Below, piece by piece: positions 1-7,265 of a stretch of 63,001 nucleotides of DNA. A program made the position numbers and the translations under genes. The stretch is from JAGGSN01 sp965603725 (lineage in GTDB: Bacteria; Zixibacteria; MSB-5A5; UBA10806; 4484-95), in contig CBFDEC010000016.1 of the NCBI GenBank assembly GCA_965603725.1, forward strand, positions 1 through 63,001. The letters run 5' to 3'. Position 1 is the stretch's first letter, and each line of letters begins with the position of its first letter. The notes beneath the pieces were generated by a model. That model did no database searches. It worked only from the letters and a program-made list of their open reading frames with translations, and was not told where the DNA came from.

Positions 1-4
1 GTCT

Positions 5-26
5 TCGCCTAAAGGCGAGGGTTTTT
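5..26 (+). terminator. possible terminator of an upstream gene
   Basis: A 5-bp hairpin (TCGCC, loop TAAA, GGCGA) is followed by GGG and five T. It could end a gene lying before the window. It also resembles the GCC/GGC dispersed hairpins seen elsewhere here, so the call is weak. Confidence 0.3.
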
Positions 27-144
27 CTCCCATTCCCCGAGAAAGGACAATAATCCAGCCGCAATTTAAAGTATTGATAATCTGATAATATCATGCTAAT
101 GTATTGCATCAAGATGCACTTGCTGTATTTGTCGTGAGATTGTT

Positions 145-570
145 ATGATTGAAATAACTAAAAACATCATAATCCCTGATGGCGAATTGCTGTTTACATT
201 CTCACGTTCAAGCGGGCCGGGCGGTCAGAATGTCAATAAAGTGTCGAGCAGAGTTGCATTGCGCTTTGATGTCGCAAATTCTCCGAGCCTTACAGACCAT
301 CAGAAAAAACAAATCCTGTCGAAATTGAAAACACGGATAAATAAGAATGGCATTCTGCGGATAATCTGTCAGAAATATCGCACTCAAAATGCCAACCGTG
401 TTGAGGTTGTTAAGCGGTTTAAGATATTGATGCAAAATACGCTTAAACATACCCGACCCAGAAAAAAAACTAGCGTTCCCAAAACGGTAATCAAACGCCG
501 TATAGAGGATAAAAAACGAAAAAGCCAGTTGAAACAAGAGCGTTCGGAAAAAACGAGCTGGGATGAATAG
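145..570 (+). CDS. arfB: ArfB/YaeJ-type peptidyl-tRNA hydrolase (ribosome rescue)
   Basis: This 141-aa protein matches the size of ArfB (about 140 aa). The catalytic GGQ loop sits near residues 22-32 in the context SSGPGGQNVNK, as in class I release factors. The C-terminal third (from about residue 100) is a very Lys/Arg-rich tail, which in ArfB enters the empty mRNA channel of stalled ribosomes so that the GGQ loop can release the nascent chain. The protein has no codon-recognition domain, which separates it from PrfA and PrfB. The ribosome-binding site is weak (GAG about 8 nt before the ATG). It appears to be a single-gene unit. Confidence 0.9.
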   Translation: MIEITKNIIIPDGELLFTFSRSSGPGGQNVNKVSSRVALRFDVANSPSLTDHQKKQILSKLKTRINKNGILRIICQKYRTQNANRVEVVKRFKILMQNTLKHTRPRKKTSVPKTVIKRRIEDKKRKSQLKQERSEKTSWDE

Positions 571-772
571 GGATTTATTGAGCGAAAATGGTATCGACGG
601 CCGATTTAATTGACGGGGCAGCATTATTACTTAAATTCAAAAAAGCAGATCAACCGAACTTTTTTCTTGCAAAATGCGTACAATTGATTAAATTTAAAAA
701 ACTACTGATCTTTTTTAGAAAGGTAAAATGGATAATTCTGATTTTTAATTATAACATCGAAGGAGATGCAAC

Positions 773-1294
773 ATGAAAAAATTACTTGCAGTAACTCTCG
801 TAATGATTCTTGCTTTTGGAGTTGTGTTTGTCTATGCCTGCGAGGCTAAGGACTCGTCTGCCAGTACGAAAAAATCTGCAGCATGCAGTAAAAAATGTTT
901 ATCCGCAGGCGATATTAAATGCATTTCAAAATCCGGAAAAGCATGTTCTGCAGTAAAAGACACAAAGGCATCCAAAGTTAATTCTCCCAAAGTTAAAACA
1001 TCTGAAACCCGAACTTCTGAAGCCAAAGCCAAATCTGCGAAATTATCTTTAAAGGCAAAGCAGGTTCCTACAGAGAAGGCCGCTAAAGCAAGCACGACGA
1101 TGCCGTCATGTGCCGCTGTTTGTCCACAGAGAGATAAATGCACGATAATAAAATCTGCTGATGCCGCTGTCAAAGCAGAAGCGCCAGCTAAATCTGAGGA
1201 GACAGTAAAAGCAAAAAACTCAGATAAAGCTAAAGTGTCGACAAAAGCAACAGCTGTTTCAGTTAATAAAGCAAAAGATTCAAAAGGAAAGTAA
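773..1294 (+). CDS. secreted Ala/Lys/Ser-rich protein with cysteine clusters, function unknown
   Basis: I do not recognise this 173-aa protein. A clear signal peptide (MKK followed by a hydrophobic stretch, residues 1-22) ends in VYAC, so Sec export is likely. The final Cys could make it a weak lipobox. The mature part is low-complexity, dominated by Lys, Ala, Ser and Thr, with two Cys clusters: four Cys around residues 38-58 and three around 113-123 (CAAVCPQRDKC). It looks like an extended basic periplasmic protein that could bind metal or form disulfides; that is inference. A strong SD (AAGGAG) lies 7 nt before the ATG, and a terminator follows about 40 bp after the stop, so it is monocistronic. 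Confidence 0.7.
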   Translation: MKKLLAVTLVMILAFGVVFVYACEAKDSSASTKKSAACSKKCLSAGDIKCISKSGKACSAVKDTKASKVNSPKVKTSETRTSEAKAKSAKLSLKAKQVPTEKAAKASTTMPSCAAVCPQRDKCTIIKSADAAVKAEAPAKSEETVKAKNSDKAKVSTKATAVSVNKAKDSKGK

Positions 1295-1331
1295 TTTCTT
1301 ACAACAGGATATAAATCCTGATATATTTTAT

Positions 1332-1361
1332 AAGCCTCTTTTCTATGAAAAGAGGCTTTTT
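1332..1361 (+). terminator. rho-independent terminator
   Basis: An 11-bp GC/T-rich hairpin (AAGCCTCTTTT paired with AAAAGAGGCTT, loop CTATG) runs into a T tract. It lies about 40 bp after the secreted Cys-rich gene. Confidence 0.85.
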
Positions 1362-1459
1362 ATAATTTAGAATTGTACTTTCAAAGAGTATATTAATGAT
1401 AACAAGCAGTTTAATTTGTCTTGCTCGCAGCGCCAAAATAAATAGCAACAAGTCAGCAA

Positions 1460-1517
1460 GTCGAAACCTCCGAAGGTCCCTGACGGGTCTCCGACCTTGA
1501 TGGCCTGCGGTTTCGAC
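1460..1517. repeat. intergenic stem-loop, GTCGAAACC/GGTTTCGAC family
   Basis: The outer arms GTCGAAACC (1460-1468) and GGTTTCGAC (1509-1517) are perfectly complementary. An inner pair AAGGTC/GACCTT (1473-1478, 1493-1498) extends the fold. Related shorter copies occur near 5738 and 8328. The 514-bp gap from 1295 to 1808 holds this, two further hairpins (1570, 1669) and the terminator; I see no gene in it. Confidence 0.6.
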
Positions 1518-1569
1518 AACATTTTATCCCTCAACTGAAAAACCCGACACCTAATTGTCGGCCTTCTCT

Positions 1570-1582
1570 CCGCCTAAGGCGG
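1570..1582. repeat. short GC hairpin (CCGCC/GGCGG)
   Basis: CCGCC-TAA-GGCGG is a perfect inverted repeat in intergenic DNA. It resembles the hairpins at 2418-2432 and at the very start of the window. Confidence 0.4.
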
Positions 1583-1668
1583 ATCGGAGGCTACGAAAGC
1601 TATGATGATTGATACTTTATCCATTGTTTTTAAGTAATAGTGATTGAACAGTATATACAACGTTATGG

Positions 1669-1690
1669 ATTCCCCGCCTTGGCGGGGAAT
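1669..1690. repeat. perfect 10-bp-arm inverted repeat
   Basis: ATTCCCCGCC, then TT, then GGCGGGGAAT. It is a perfect palindromic hairpin in the gap before the tRNA gene, of the short mobile-repeat kind scattered through the intergenic regions here. Confidence 0.5.
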
Positions 1691-1808
1691 GACAATTGTA
1701 AATTTATTATTTATAGAAAGGCCGGACAGTAGCGATAGAGTTTATAAAATAATTATTGACAAAGGTCTTTTCATAGGTGACCTGCATTGCTTTTCAACGG
1801 GTTAAAAA

Positions 1809-1890
1809 TGCGGAAGGGGGGATTTGAACCCCCACACCTTGCGGCGCTACCCCCTCAAGATAGTGTGTCTACCGGTTCCACCACTTCCGC
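1809..1890 (-). tRNA. tRNA-Leu (anticodon GAG)
   Basis: The reverse strand folds as an 82-nt type II tRNA. The acceptor stem is GCGGAAG/CTTCCGC with discriminator A. The anticodon stem is CTATC/GGTAG and the loop TTGAGGG gives anticodon GAG, which reads CTC/CTT leucine codons. A long variable arm (GCGCCGCAAGGTGT region) and a GGTTCAAAT T-loop are present. CCA is not encoded. It lies downstream of secG on the same strand, 32 bp after the secG stop. Confidence 0.95.
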
Positions 1891-1922
1891 ATAATTTCAG
1901 CAAGATAGTCGAGATGCTAGAA

Positions 1923-2306
1923 CTATTCGCCGCCTTCTGTTGGCGGAACGTCATCACCGGATGGCGGCGGCGGCAGTTCGATATCGCCAGGAAGCGTTGA
2001 GGGTTGTTCTGCCGGCAGTTGCAGGGGCTCCCCAAGTTGTTTCTTGACCGCCGATTCCTGGCGAGCCGCTTGTCTTGCGGGCGAAATAAAGGTCAATCCC
2101 AGGGATGATATCATGAAAGTGACGGCTAAAAACGTAGTAGCCTTCGATAGAAATGTAGCGGCGCCTCGACCGCCGAAGACAGCCCCGGAAAGGCTGGTGC
2201 CGCCAAAAGCGCCGGCTAAACCCTCGCCTTTGGCCGACTGCATGAGAATCACCATAATCAGACCCAAACAGATCAAAACATGAATTGTTATTAAAATGCC
2301 ATACAT
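1923..2306 (-). CDS. secG: protein translocase subunit SecG
   Basis: SecG is the small accessory subunit of the SecYEG inner-membrane channel. The 127-aa protein shows the family layout: TM1 at residues 3-22, a Gly-rich cytoplasmic loop (KGEGLAGAFGG, then FGGRGAATFL), and TM2 at about 53-73. The hydrophilic C-terminal tail is Pro/Glu-rich and longer than in E. coli SecG (110 aa). An SD (AAGGAGC) precedes the ATG. It is the third gene of a pgk-tpiA-secG run, a linkage common in bacteria. Confidence 0.92.
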   Translation of the reverse strand: MYGILITIHVLICLGLIMVILMQSAKGEGLAGAFGGTSLSGAVFGGRGAATFLSKATTFLAVTFMISSLGLTFISPARQAARQESAVKKQLGEPLQLPAEQPSTLPGDIELPPPPSGDDVPPTEGGE

Positions 2307-2417
2307 ACACAGCTCCTTTTTTCATATTTTCGACAACTAATCAAGTTACTTAAAATTAATCTTCAGTCAAGCCAAAAGTGCAGATAATTTGAAATATTTA
2401 ACGTGCTGTGCGCGGCA

Positions 2418-2432
2418 TCCGCCCTTGGCGGA
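2418..2432. repeat. short GC hairpin (TCCGCC/GGCGGA)
   Basis: TCCGCC-CTT-GGCGGA is a perfect inverted repeat in the secG-tpiA spacer, next to a second hairpin at 2455. Confidence 0.4.
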
Positions 2433-2454
2433 CCGGTCTGCCCGAACAAAAAGG

Positions 2455-2474
2455 GGCACACGAGGACGTGTGCC
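2455..2474. repeat. dispersed hairpin, GGCACACG/CGTGTGCC family
   Basis: Perfect 8-bp arms flank an AGGA loop. A second, slightly diverged copy lies 53 kb away at 55919-55934 with the same CACACGAGGA core, so this is a dispersed element rather than a local terminator. Confidence 0.6.
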
Positions 2475-2497
2475 GCCCACTATAAATGCCCTGCATC

Positions 2498-3247
2498 TTA
2501 CAACGTCGCCTCAATAATCCCGCAGAAGTCATCCGCTTTGAGGCTGGCGCCGCCGACTAAGAAGCCATCAATATCATCCTTGCCAATTAAATCGGCGGCA
2601 TTACCGGGCTTGACCGAACCGCCATACAGCAAGCGGACCTTATCAAATGCATCTGTTTTTTGTGATAAAAGGTCACGCAACAGCTTATGCACATCTTGAG
2701 CCTGTTCGGGAGTTGCAGTCTTGCCGGTGCCGATAGCCCATACAGGTTCGTAGGCGATTACAACCTTATCGAAGTCTTTGAAATTGTCGAAGCATTTCTC
2801 AAACTGTCGAGAGATTACATCGTTAGTCTTGCCGGATTCTCTTATTTCAAGGCTTTCGCCGAGGCAAACAATTGGAGTTAATCCTGTTTCGATCGCCTTG
2901 AACAACTTTTTATTTATTAAATCATTGGTTTCGCCGAAATATCGCCGCCGTTCAGAGTGTCCGAGGATGACATATTCACAGTCGGTAGATTTTAGCATAG
3001 CCGGGGATATTTCGCCGGTATAGGCTCCTTTTTCTTCCCAATACATATTCTGTCCGCCAAGCTTGATATTGGTCCTTGTAATTATACTGCTCACAAGTCC
3101 AAGCCAGACAAACGGGGGGCATAATAATATCTCGGTCTGTTCAGATGAACCGTAAGTTTTTGCGATTTCACCGGCCAATATTAATGCCTCCTCGGCGGTT
3201 GTATTCATTTTCCAGTTGCCGGCAACCAGTGTTTTCCTTGCTGACAT
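2498..3247 (-). CDS. tpiA: triosephosphate isomerase
   Basis: Interconverts dihydroxyacetone phosphate and glyceraldehyde-3-phosphate in glycolysis and gluconeogenesis. The 249-aa length is normal. All catalytic motifs are visible: the NWKMN lysine near residue 13, the HSERR histidine at about 97, the active-site Glu in AYEPVWAIGTG, and the phosphate-binding LLYGGSVKPGN and GFLVGGASL loops. It starts 1 nt after the end of the pgk gene, so the two are almost certainly co-translated. Confidence 0.97.
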   Translation of the reverse strand: MSARKTLVAGNWKMNTTAEEALILAGEIAKTYGSSEQTEILLCPPFVWLGLVSSIITRTNIKLGGQNMYWEEKGAYTGEISPAMLKSTDCEYVILGHSERRRYFGETNDLINKKLFKAIETGLTPIVCLGESLEIRESGKTNDVISRQFEKCFDNFKDFDKVVIAYEPVWAIGTGKTATPEQAQDVHKLLRDLLSQKTDAFDKVRLLYGGSVKPGNAADLIGKDDIDGFLVGGASLKADDFCGIIEATL

Positions 3248-3248
3248 A

Positions 3249-4448
3249 TCAATCTCTTTCCGTTAAAACCGCCACACCTGGCAAAGTTTTGCCCTCGAGA
3301 AATTCAAGGGAAGCTCCGCCGCCGGTGGAGACATGAGTTATCTTATCTTTAAGTCCAAGCTTAGCCAATGCCGCAACTGAGTCGCCGCCGCCGACTATGC
3401 TGATGGCTCCACCCTCAGTAGCCTCGGTGAGGGCTTTTGCCACCGCTAAAGTCCCTCCGGCAAACTCATCAGTTTCAAAAATCCCCATGGGACCGTTCCA
3501 GACAATCGTTTTTGCATTTTTAATAATCTTTACAAATGAATCCCTGGTAATTTTACCGATATCCACCCCGATTTGATTATCCGGAATATTTTCATAGTTT
3601 ACTGTGCTGACAGTAAATGGCTTTTCGAGCTTATCGGCAACTACTATATCTTCTGGCAGTATCATTTGCACGCTCCCGGGCAGATCCATCTTTAACAGGC
3701 TGTTGGCTTCATTAATTCTATCTTCCTCCAACAGCGATTTCCCGATTGGCAAACCCTGCGCTTTATAAAAAGTAAATACCATTCCACCGCCAATCAATAA
3801 TGTATCGACTTTTTGCAGAAGGTTTTTCATAACATCTATTTTGCCGGAAATTTTTGCGCCGCCGATGATGGCCACAAATGGACGTTTCGGCTCGGCCAGG
3901 GCTTTACCCAGGTAATCGATCTCCTTTTTCATCAAGTAGCCGGCCGCCGCAGGCTTTAAAAAACGGGCAACTCCCTCAGTCGAGGCATGCGCACGATGAG
4001 CCGTTCCGAATGCATCATTGATAAAAATATCACCAAGAGCGGCCAACTGCCTGGCAAAATCCTGATTGTTTTCGGTTTCTTCCTTGTGGAAGCGCAGGTT
4101 CTCGAGAAGCAGAATCTCACCGCCTCTAAGGCTTTCGACAATGTTTTCAACCCTGGGTCCGATACAATCGTTTGCGAATTCCACATAAAGTCCGAGAAGC
4201 TCTGATAACTTTTCCGCAACCGGTTTCAATGAAAGTTCCGGTCTTACCTGTCCTTTAGGCCGTCCCAGATGCGACATCAATATCGCCCTGCCGCCGGAAG
4301 AAATAATCTTCTTAATCGTCGGTAAAACCGCCCTGATACGAGTGTCATCGCCAACAACCCCGTCTTTTAAAGGAACATTGAAATCGACCCGGGTCAAAAC
4401 TTTTTTGCCAACCAGGTCAATATCATCAATACACTTTTTATTCATCAT
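3249..4448 (-). CDS. pgk: phosphoglycerate kinase
   Basis: Transfers phosphate between 1,3-bisphosphoglycerate and ADP. The 399-aa protein carries the N-terminal substrate signature RVDFNVPL, the basic-patch HLGRPKG and ENLRFHKEE motifs, a nucleotide-binding GGAKISGK lysine loop, and the C-terminal GGGDSVAAL and STGGGASLEFLEGK motifs. The gene begins ATG ATG. GGAGG ends only 1 nt before the first ATG, so the second Met (position 4445) has better spacing. It is the first gene of a pgk-tpiA-secG unit with a promoter candidate about 40 bp upstream. Confidence 0.97.
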   Translation of the reverse strand: MMNKKCIDDIDLVGKKVLTRVDFNVPLKDGVVGDDTRIRAVLPTIKKIISSGGRAILMSHLGRPKGQVRPELSLKPVAEKLSELLGLYVEFANDCIGPRVENIVESLRGGEILLLENLRFHKEETENNQDFARQLAALGDIFINDAFGTAHRAHASTEGVARFLKPAAAGYLMKKEIDYLGKALAEPKRPFVAIIGGAKISGKIDVMKNLLQKVDTLLIGGGMVFTFYKAQGLPIGKSLLEEDRINEANSLLKMDLPGSVQMILPEDIVVADKLEKPFTVSTVNYENIPDNQIGVDIGKITRDSFVKIIKNAKTIVWNGPMGIFETDEFAGGTLAVAKALTEATEGGAISIVGGGDSVAALAKLGLKDKITHVSTGGGASLEFLEGKTLPGVAVLTERD

Positions 4449-4486
4449 ACCTCCCTTCAGGGAAATAGCTCAATTTTTACAGGGCT

Positions 4487-4515
4487 GATATAGTCTATCG
4501 GCAAATATCAGTCAA
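4487..4515 (-). promoter_or_regulatory. sigma-70-type promoter candidate for pgk-tpiA-secG
   Basis: On the minus strand TTGACT (4515-4510) is followed by 17 nt and TATATC (4492-4487). The -10 is imperfect. Its place just upstream of the first gene of the unit supports it. Confidence 0.5.
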
Positions 4516-4604
4516 GAAGAATTAAAGGCATAATCAATTATAGTTTATGTAAGCAGGTCATGTATTGATAAAAATGATAAATACAGCTTGATAATTCGGG
4601 CGGT

Positions 4605-4814
4605 TTATTTTGGCTGTAAATCTGAATGCTTCATTTTTGCCTGGTCTATAAGCTCGTCCATGGCCCTGTGAAAGCGACTCTCTGAAACTTCCTCATCGTT
4701 AGACACCATATAAAGAGGACAATCTGTCTTGTAGCCAAAGCAGTCCTGCGCCTCGGAGATATAACAAAAATTGAGATATCCACATCTCTTGGTAGGTTTT
4801 CCTTTTCTGACCAT
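4605..4814 (-). CDS. small cysteine-rich protein, function unknown
   Basis: The 69-aa product starts at MVRKGKPTKRC. This start is chosen because AGGAG lies 7 nt upstream; a further in-frame ATG at 4838 lacks such a site. Four Cys (RC, FC, DCFGYKTDC) fall within about 25 residues, followed by a charged helical C-terminus. The spacing suggests a small metal-binding fold, but I do not recognise a family. It is transcribed divergently from the citrate-synthase-like gene, sharing an intergenic region with a 16-bp palindrome. Confidence 0.65.
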   Translation of the reverse strand: MVRKGKPTKRCGYLNFCYISEAQDCFGYKTDCPLYMVSNDEEVSESRFHRAMDELIDQAKMKHSDLQPK

Positions 4815-4880
4815 TAGTTCTCCTGTAAGCCCGCACAAACGGTTATGCCATGGTTTCGTTTTTTTTGCTGATATATATTA

Positions 4881-4896
4881 ATTCTGTCGACAGAAT
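4881..4896. promoter_or_regulatory. perfect 16-bp palindrome, operator candidate
   Basis: ATTCTGTCGACAGAAT is identical to its reverse complement. It sits between two divergent genes, about 15 bp upstream of a -35-like TTGACT. A dimeric regulator site is plausible but unproven. Confidence 0.5.
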
Positions 4897-4910
4897 ATAA
4901 ATTTTTTTAA

Positions 4911-4940
4911 TTGACTTCATAAACTTATTTGAAATATTAA
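4911..4940 (+). promoter_or_regulatory. promoter candidate for the citrate-synthase-like gene
   Basis: TTGACT (4911-4916) is followed by 18 nt and TATTAA (4935-4940). The start codon is 21 bp further on, so the leader would be short. Confidence 0.45.
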
Positions 4941-4961
4941 TCAGCTAAAGGAGATATCAGC

Positions 4962-5726
4962 ATGGATGATGATAAGATGAAAACAGCGATTACAAAGATC
5001 GAACCGGGTTCGATCAGGGTTAAAGGCTATAATATTGTCGATTTGATGGAGAAAAAGAGTTTTGCCGAGGTTGTTTTTCTGCTTTTGAAAGGTGAACTTC
5101 CCAGTTCTGCCGAGGCTAAAATAATGGAGGCGATTCTTGTGTCATCGGTCGACCATGGCGTCACGCCGCCATCGTCGCTGGCCACACGGGTGGTTGCCTC
5201 CGGCGGTAATCCGCTCAATGCGGCGATTGCGGGCGGGATCCTGACAATTGGCGATTCACATGGCGGCGCGATGGAGAAATGCGCTAAAATCCTGCAGGAA
5301 TGGGCGGCCAAGGGCGACAACATAGAGGAGATAGCCGACGAGTTACTTGATCATATCAAATCAACTAAATTGCGAATGCCGGGTTTCGGTCATCGCCTGC
5401 ATAAAACCGATCCGCGGACTGTCAAGCTGTTTGAAATCGCCGATAAAAACAATTTCACCGGCAAACATATCCAGCTGGCAAAAGCTCTCGAAAACAGGCT
5501 GGTGACAAGTTCCGGCAAGAAGCTGCCTATTAACGTCGATGGCGCAATTGGCGCGGTGATGTCTGATATGGGTTTTGATTACCGGATAGGCAAGGGCTTC
5601 TTCATAATTTCCCGCTGTGCCGGTTTGATTGCTCATGCCTACGAAGAGCTGACTCGTTACAAGCCGATGCGTAAACTCGGCCTGACTAATTACGAATACG
5701 ACGGCCCGGGGGAGAGGGAGATTTAG
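4962..5726 (+). CDS. short citrate-synthase-family protein (citryl-CoA lyase-like)
   Basis: At 254 aa this is far shorter than citrate synthase (about 380-430 aa) and matches stand-alone citryl-CoA lyases (about 260 aa), which split citryl-CoA into acetyl-CoA and oxaloacetate. Catalytic-type residues of the superfamily are present: His in VDHGVTPPSS (about 69), His in GDSHGGAMEK (about 100), His in PGFGHRLHKTDPR, and Asp in INVDGAIGAVMSDMGF. The family also includes short citrate-lyase-like enzymes of unknown substrate, so the reaction is inferred. No citryl-CoA synthetase or ATP-citrate lyase gene is nearby. A strong SD (AAAGGAG) precedes the ATG. Confidence 0.75.
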   Translation: MDDDKMKTAITKIEPGSIRVKGYNIVDLMEKKSFAEVVFLLLKGELPSSAEAKIMEAILVSSVDHGVTPPSSLATRVVASGGNPLNAAIAGGILTIGDSHGGAMEKCAKILQEWAAKGDNIEEIADELLDHIKSTKLRMPGFGHRLHKTDPRTVKLFEIADKNNFTGKHIQLAKALENRLVTSSGKKLPINVDGAIGAVMSDMGFDYRIGKGFFIISRCAGLIAHAYEELTRYKPMRKLGLTNYEYDGPGEREI

Positions 5727-5737
5727 AGTAACCGTAG

Positions 5738-5760
5738 GTCAAAACCTTTATGGTTTTGAC
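5738..5760. repeat. intergenic hairpin, GTCAAAACC/GGTTTTGAC
   Basis: Nine-base perfect arms surround the loop TTTAT, preceded by GTAG. It has the same architecture as the hairpin at 8328-8350 (GTCGAAACC/GGTTTCGAC), and the arm changes are compensatory (A-T for G-C), which suggests selection on the fold. Confidence 0.55.
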
Positions 5761-5796
5761 AAATGCCTATAAATAATAGCAATGACAAGGGGATAA

Positions 5797-6648
5797 ATGA
5801 TGGTATCTTTCTCACAAAGAATGGGATTTGAGACGCTCAAAAAAGCATTTCAAATTGACTCAATCGATGATGATCTGAGAAATGGCTTATGGAATATGTT
5901 AACAATATATTATTGGGATAAGATAGAAGTCGATTATTTGTCAGACGATGAAGAGTTGTATCTATTTTTCAAATCACTATGGATTTCTCATTTTAAAAAA
6001 CCAGTAGATACTTTGAAGGATGATTGGGGTAATACTTATCATGAGATTAGATCGTATTATTTTAAGTGCGATTGGAATAAGGTATATGATCTAATAGAAT
6101 TTATTGCACGTTTCTATGAAGATAAAACCACTAATTCAAATTTTAGAAAAGCTTGTAATAGTATTTTAAAGAAAAATAATTCAGCATATCGATTTGTAAA
6201 TGATAAAATAACACAAATAACATCTGAAGAAGAAATTGCTGAAATTGAAGATGCTCTATTAAAAACCGATCCTTTTAGACCTATCCAAATCCATTTAAAA
6301 ACAGCTTTACAATTATTATCAGATAGAAAATCTCCAAATTACCGTAATTCCATCAAAGAATCCATAAGCGCAGTTGAAGCTCTTTGCTTGAGAATATCGG
6401 GCGACCCTAAAGCACCTTTTGGAAAAGCGTTAAAGATAATTGAGAATAAGATTACACTTCATGGAGCCTTAAAGAGCGCATTTGAAAAATTATATGGATA
6501 TACCAGCGATTCTAATGGAATACGTCATGCACTTTTAGAAAAATCAACATTAGAATATGAAGACGCCAAATTCATGTTGGTTTCATGCTCGGCATTTATT
6601 AATTATCTCATTGCAAAATCAGCTAAAGCAGGGATTAAGATAAGATAA
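5797..6648 (+). CDS. AbiJ-N-terminal-domain-4-like protein with a HEPN/Abi_C-like C-terminus (putative defence)
   Basis: The 283-aa protein opens with FSQRMGF, then QIDSIDDDLRNGLWN, the hallmark of the AbiJ_NTD4 family seen in abortive-infection proteins. The C-terminal third (about 180-283) is helical, with KESISAVEAL, SDSNGIRHALLEK and FMLVSCSAFINYL, resembling the HEPN-type C-terminus of such proteins. AbiJ-type proteins are linked to phage abortive infection; a nuclease activity here is inference. The gene is more A+T-rich than its neighbours, stands alone between two hairpin repeats (5738 and 6657) and may have arrived by transfer. An SD (AAGGGG) fits the first of two adjacent ATGs. Confidence 0.7.
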   Translation: MMVSFSQRMGFETLKKAFQIDSIDDDLRNGLWNMLTIYYWDKIEVDYLSDDEELYLFFKSLWISHFKKPVDTLKDDWGNTYHEIRSYYFKCDWNKVYDLIEFIARFYEDKTTNSNFRKACNSILKKNNSAYRFVNDKITQITSEEEIAEIEDALLKTDPFRPIQIHLKTALQLLSDRKSPNYRNSIKESISAVEALCLRISGDPKAPFGKALKIIENKITLHGALKSAFEKLYGYTSDSNGIRHALLEKSTLEYEDAKFMLVSCSAFINYLIAKSAKAGIKIR

Positions 6649-6656
6649 AATAAATA

Positions 6657-6705
6657 GTAGGTCAGACATTTCTGTCTGACCGGACAGGCTGAAAGCCTGT
6701 CCTAC
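6657..6705. repeat. compound intergenic hairpin pair
   Basis: Two adjacent hairpins (GTCAGACA/TGTCTGAC and GGACAGGC/GCCTGTCC) are enclosed by GTAGG/CCTAC. The GTAGGTC start matches the elements at 5734 and 8324, so this belongs to the same dispersed repeat class. Confidence 0.6.
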
Positions 6706-6741
6706 TAAATCATCGCATATTTAAACAAAGGAGAATCCCTA

Positions 6742-7245
6742 ATGTTCACATCAATCGAAAGTTTTGAAAAAGTCTGGCAGCTGGAGTCGAGCAATACTTC
6801 GAAGATATTTTCAGCTTTGACCGATGACAGCCTGAATAAAAAAGTAGCCGATGACCATCGCACGCTGGGACGCATGGCCTGGCATATTGCGCAGAGTATT
6901 CCGGAGATGGCCAACCGGACTGGTCTCAAAGTTGAGGGAGCTGGTGAAAAAGACCCGGCGCCGACCTCAGCCGAACAAATAAAGCAGGCTTATGATAAAG
7001 CCGCCAAGTCCCTGCTTGAGCAGGTCACAGGCAACTGGCAGGATGAGACGCTCAAGGTCGTGGATGAAATGTATGGCGAAAAGTGGGCCCGCGGCGTTAC
7101 GCTTCATATCCTGATAGTTCATGAAATTCACCACCGTGGTCAGATGACTGTGCTGATGCGCCAGGCTGGCCTTAAAGTGCCGGGTGTCTACGGACCCGCC
7201 AAAGAGGAATGGACGCAATACGGCATGCCGGAGCCGGAAGTTTAA
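6742..7245 (+). CDS. DinB-family protein
   Basis: This 167-aa four-helix protein belongs to the DinB/YfiT-like superfamily, whose members bind a metal through three His residues and often act as thiol-dependent transferases. Candidate ligands are His48 in MAWHIAQS and the two His of the HEIHHRGQM motif near residues 127-131. The C-terminus (VPGVYGPAKEEW) is also typical. The substrate cannot be told from the sequence. An SD (AAAGGAG) lies 8 nt before the ATG. The next gene follows by 20 bp, so co-transcription is likely. Confidence 0.85.
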   Translation: MFTSIESFEKVWQLESSNTSKIFSALTDDSLNKKVADDHRTLGRMAWHIAQSIPEMANRTGLKVEGAGEKDPAPTSAEQIKQAYDKAAKSLLEQVTGNWQDETLKVVDEMYGEKWARGVTLHILIVHEIHHRGQMTVLMRQAGLKVPGVYGPAKEEWTQYGMPEPEV

Positions 7246-7265
7246 ACTGAGAAATGAGGAGTACA

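Noticed and set aside
588..776. 62-aa open frame before the secreted Cys-rich gene
   Set aside because: No ribosome-binding site, overlaps the next start, and the sequence has no protein-like features beyond A/T-rich Lys/Phe/Ile.
2044..2283. Plus-strand frame opposite secG
   Set aside because: It is antisense to a clear SecG and has no recognised features.
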